50,727 nt of DNA, from contig DVFT01000028.1 in NCBI GenBank assembly GCA_018713105.1, positions 1-50,727 of the forward strand, in the 5' to 3' direction. The DNA is from Candidatus Limivivens merdigallinarum (GTDB lineage: Bacteria; Bacillota; Clostridia; Lachnospirales; Lachnospiraceae). A program made the position numbers and the translations under genes. This document shows positions 49,825 through 50,727 of the stretch, in pieces. The notes beneath the pieces are model-generated. The model was given only the letters and a program-made list of their open reading frames with translations. It made no database searches and had not been told where the DNA came from. Within the stretch, counting starts at the first letter, position 1. Every line of letters begins with the position of its first letter.

Positions 49825-50727
49825 TTGGATAAATTGAAAAATAACATGTCAAACAGCGATAGAAACAAAGAAAAGAACAAAATTGAAGACCTTTACGTTC
49901 CGGAAGAAATGGCTGAGGATAAAGAGCTGGACGAGATTATCCGCAAGCTTTTAATAGAAGATGCAGATGCCGAGGAAGAAGCACTGAAAGACTATGAATT
50001 ACCCGGTCCCGTGCCTACGGAAGAGATGTTTGACAACATCGTCAAGAAGCTTAAGGAGGATGGGCTCTGGGGGCAGGGAGAAGAAGTGCCTGAGAGTCAT
50101 TTTGCCGTCTCGGATGATACTGTTAATACAAATAGGAATATGAATGCCAGCACAGCAGAAGGCAGCCGGCATATAGATACAGACGCTGCGGCGTCAAAGG
50201 AAACAGCAGAAGCAGAGAGCGAAGGGGGAGGAAACGGCTTAAAAGCAGCAGGCGGATTGTCCTACGATGAGATCACCCAACTGCTGTCCGAGGAGGACCG
50301 AAAGGCGCTCCAGATGGGCAAGAAGGTGCTGAAAGGCGGGAAGAGAAGGAAAGTCCTCCATGTACTGCGCTGGATTGCTACGACAGCAGCGGTTGTTGTG
50401 ATTGGAGTATTTACGATTAGTATGGGGAGTGATGCTAATCGGGAGAGAGCTGTGGCGATTTGGAATTCGTTGGTTGGTGGGGAGTTGGAGGTTAATATAT
50501 CTGATGCAGAAAATAGTATAGTGGTTGAAAATGAACAATTGGCATACGACGAAATTAGCCAAGTATTAGATGCAAAACAAATACAATTTTTATATAGACC
50601 TGCTAGCTTTGTTTATAAAAATTATTCTATGGACAAGAAATTGAAAACAGCCAATATTTTTTATGAATGTGATAATGATTTAATAACAGTATCGATTTGT
50701 AAAGTGAATTCTGGAATTAATAGAGAT
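49825..50727 (+). CDS. Single-pass membrane protein, possible anti-sigma-like regulator (C-terminus outside window)
   Basis: The frame is open to the right edge (301 codons). TTG 49825 has AGAAGGG 5 nt upstream; ATG 49846 is an alternative with a poor RBS. About 180 acidic cytosolic residues come first, with IEDLYVPEEMAEDKELDEIIRKLL and LSYDEITQLLSEEDRKALQMGKK, then RRKVLHVLRW, one membrane helix (about 182-202) and an extracellular domain rich in Asn, Ile and Lys that resembles DUF4367-type domains only loosely. Topology fits an anti-sigma factor or surface sensor for the ECF factor at 48021. DNA after about 50440 is clearly more AT-rich than the first part of the gene. Confidence 0.65.
   Translation, partial: MDKLKNNMSNSDRNKEKNKIEDLYVPEEMAEDKELDEIIRKLLIEDADAEEEALKDYELPGPVPTEEMFDNIVKKLKEDGLWGQGEEVPESHFAVSDDTVNTNRNMNASTAEGSRHIDTDAAASKETAEAESEGGGNGLKAAGGLSYDEITQLLSEEDRKALQMGKKVLKGGKRRKVLHVLRWIATTAAVVVIGVFTISMGSDANRERAVAIWNSLVGGELEVNISDAENSIVVENEQLAYDEISQVLDAKQIQFLYRPASFVYKNYSMDKKLKTANIFYECDNDLITVSICKVNSGINRD

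Overview
The window reads as chromosomal DNA of a Gram-positive, low-to-medium GC, anaerobic gut-type Firmicute, most likely a member of the Lachnospiraceae (order Eubacteriales). The support is the combination of a nine-gene V-type ATPase operon, NlpC/P60 proteins built from choline/glucan-binding-type wall repeats, an ECF thiamine transporter behind a TPP riboswitch, a Firmicute-style Tad/Flp pilus locus with a 55-residue Flp pilin, and Rpn, DUF3786 and DUF6382-FHA proteins. The genus cannot be fixed by eye.

Layout. 1-1787: 3' part of a minus-strand DUF885 membrane-anchored peptidase-like gene. 1868-6149: two tandem secreted NlpC/P60 wall hydrolases with closely matching promoters. 6330-6602: a compact locus with the architecture of an Fst/par type I toxin-antitoxin module (31-residue membrane peptide, bidirectional terminator, direct repeats, convergent antisense promoter). 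6633-8192: trmB and a LysR regulator (minus). 8419-16889: V-ATPase operon G/H-C-I-K-F-E-A-B-D. 17054-18706: a third NlpC/P60 paralogue whose catalytic Cys is Ala. 18741-22650: MarR regulator and a heterodimeric ABC exporter, one half broken by a TGA codon and the other apparently lacking the A-loop segment. 22877-22949: tRNA-Lys(CUU), followed by an Rpn-family nuclease. 24202-28098: TPP riboswitch and ykoFEDC-type thiamine transporter, flanked by three copies of a 78-bp palindromic repeat. 28448-30302: metY and an Rrf2 regulator. 30388-34190: ftsH, marR, DUF3786 and a metallophosphoesterase, followed by a 5'-truncated Ig-like protein remnant. 34853-35548: hsp20 unit. 35923-46105: Tad pilus locus. 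46179-47425: rhomboid protease and a convergent, overlapping histidine kinase. 47566-50727: HIT protein, ECF sigma factor, minus-strand murG and a membrane protein cut by the window end.

How it fits together. Much of the window concerns the cell surface: three wall-binding NlpC proteins, an assembly machine for Flp pili, murG, rhomboid, and membrane proteins. The V-ATPase couples ATP to ion movement across the membrane, and the thiamine locus is controlled by its own riboswitch. The strongest unusual items are the Fst-like type I module, the inactive-site NlpC paralogue, the doubly damaged ABC exporter, the palindromic repeats placed just after terminator U-tracts, and the composition change inside the last gene.
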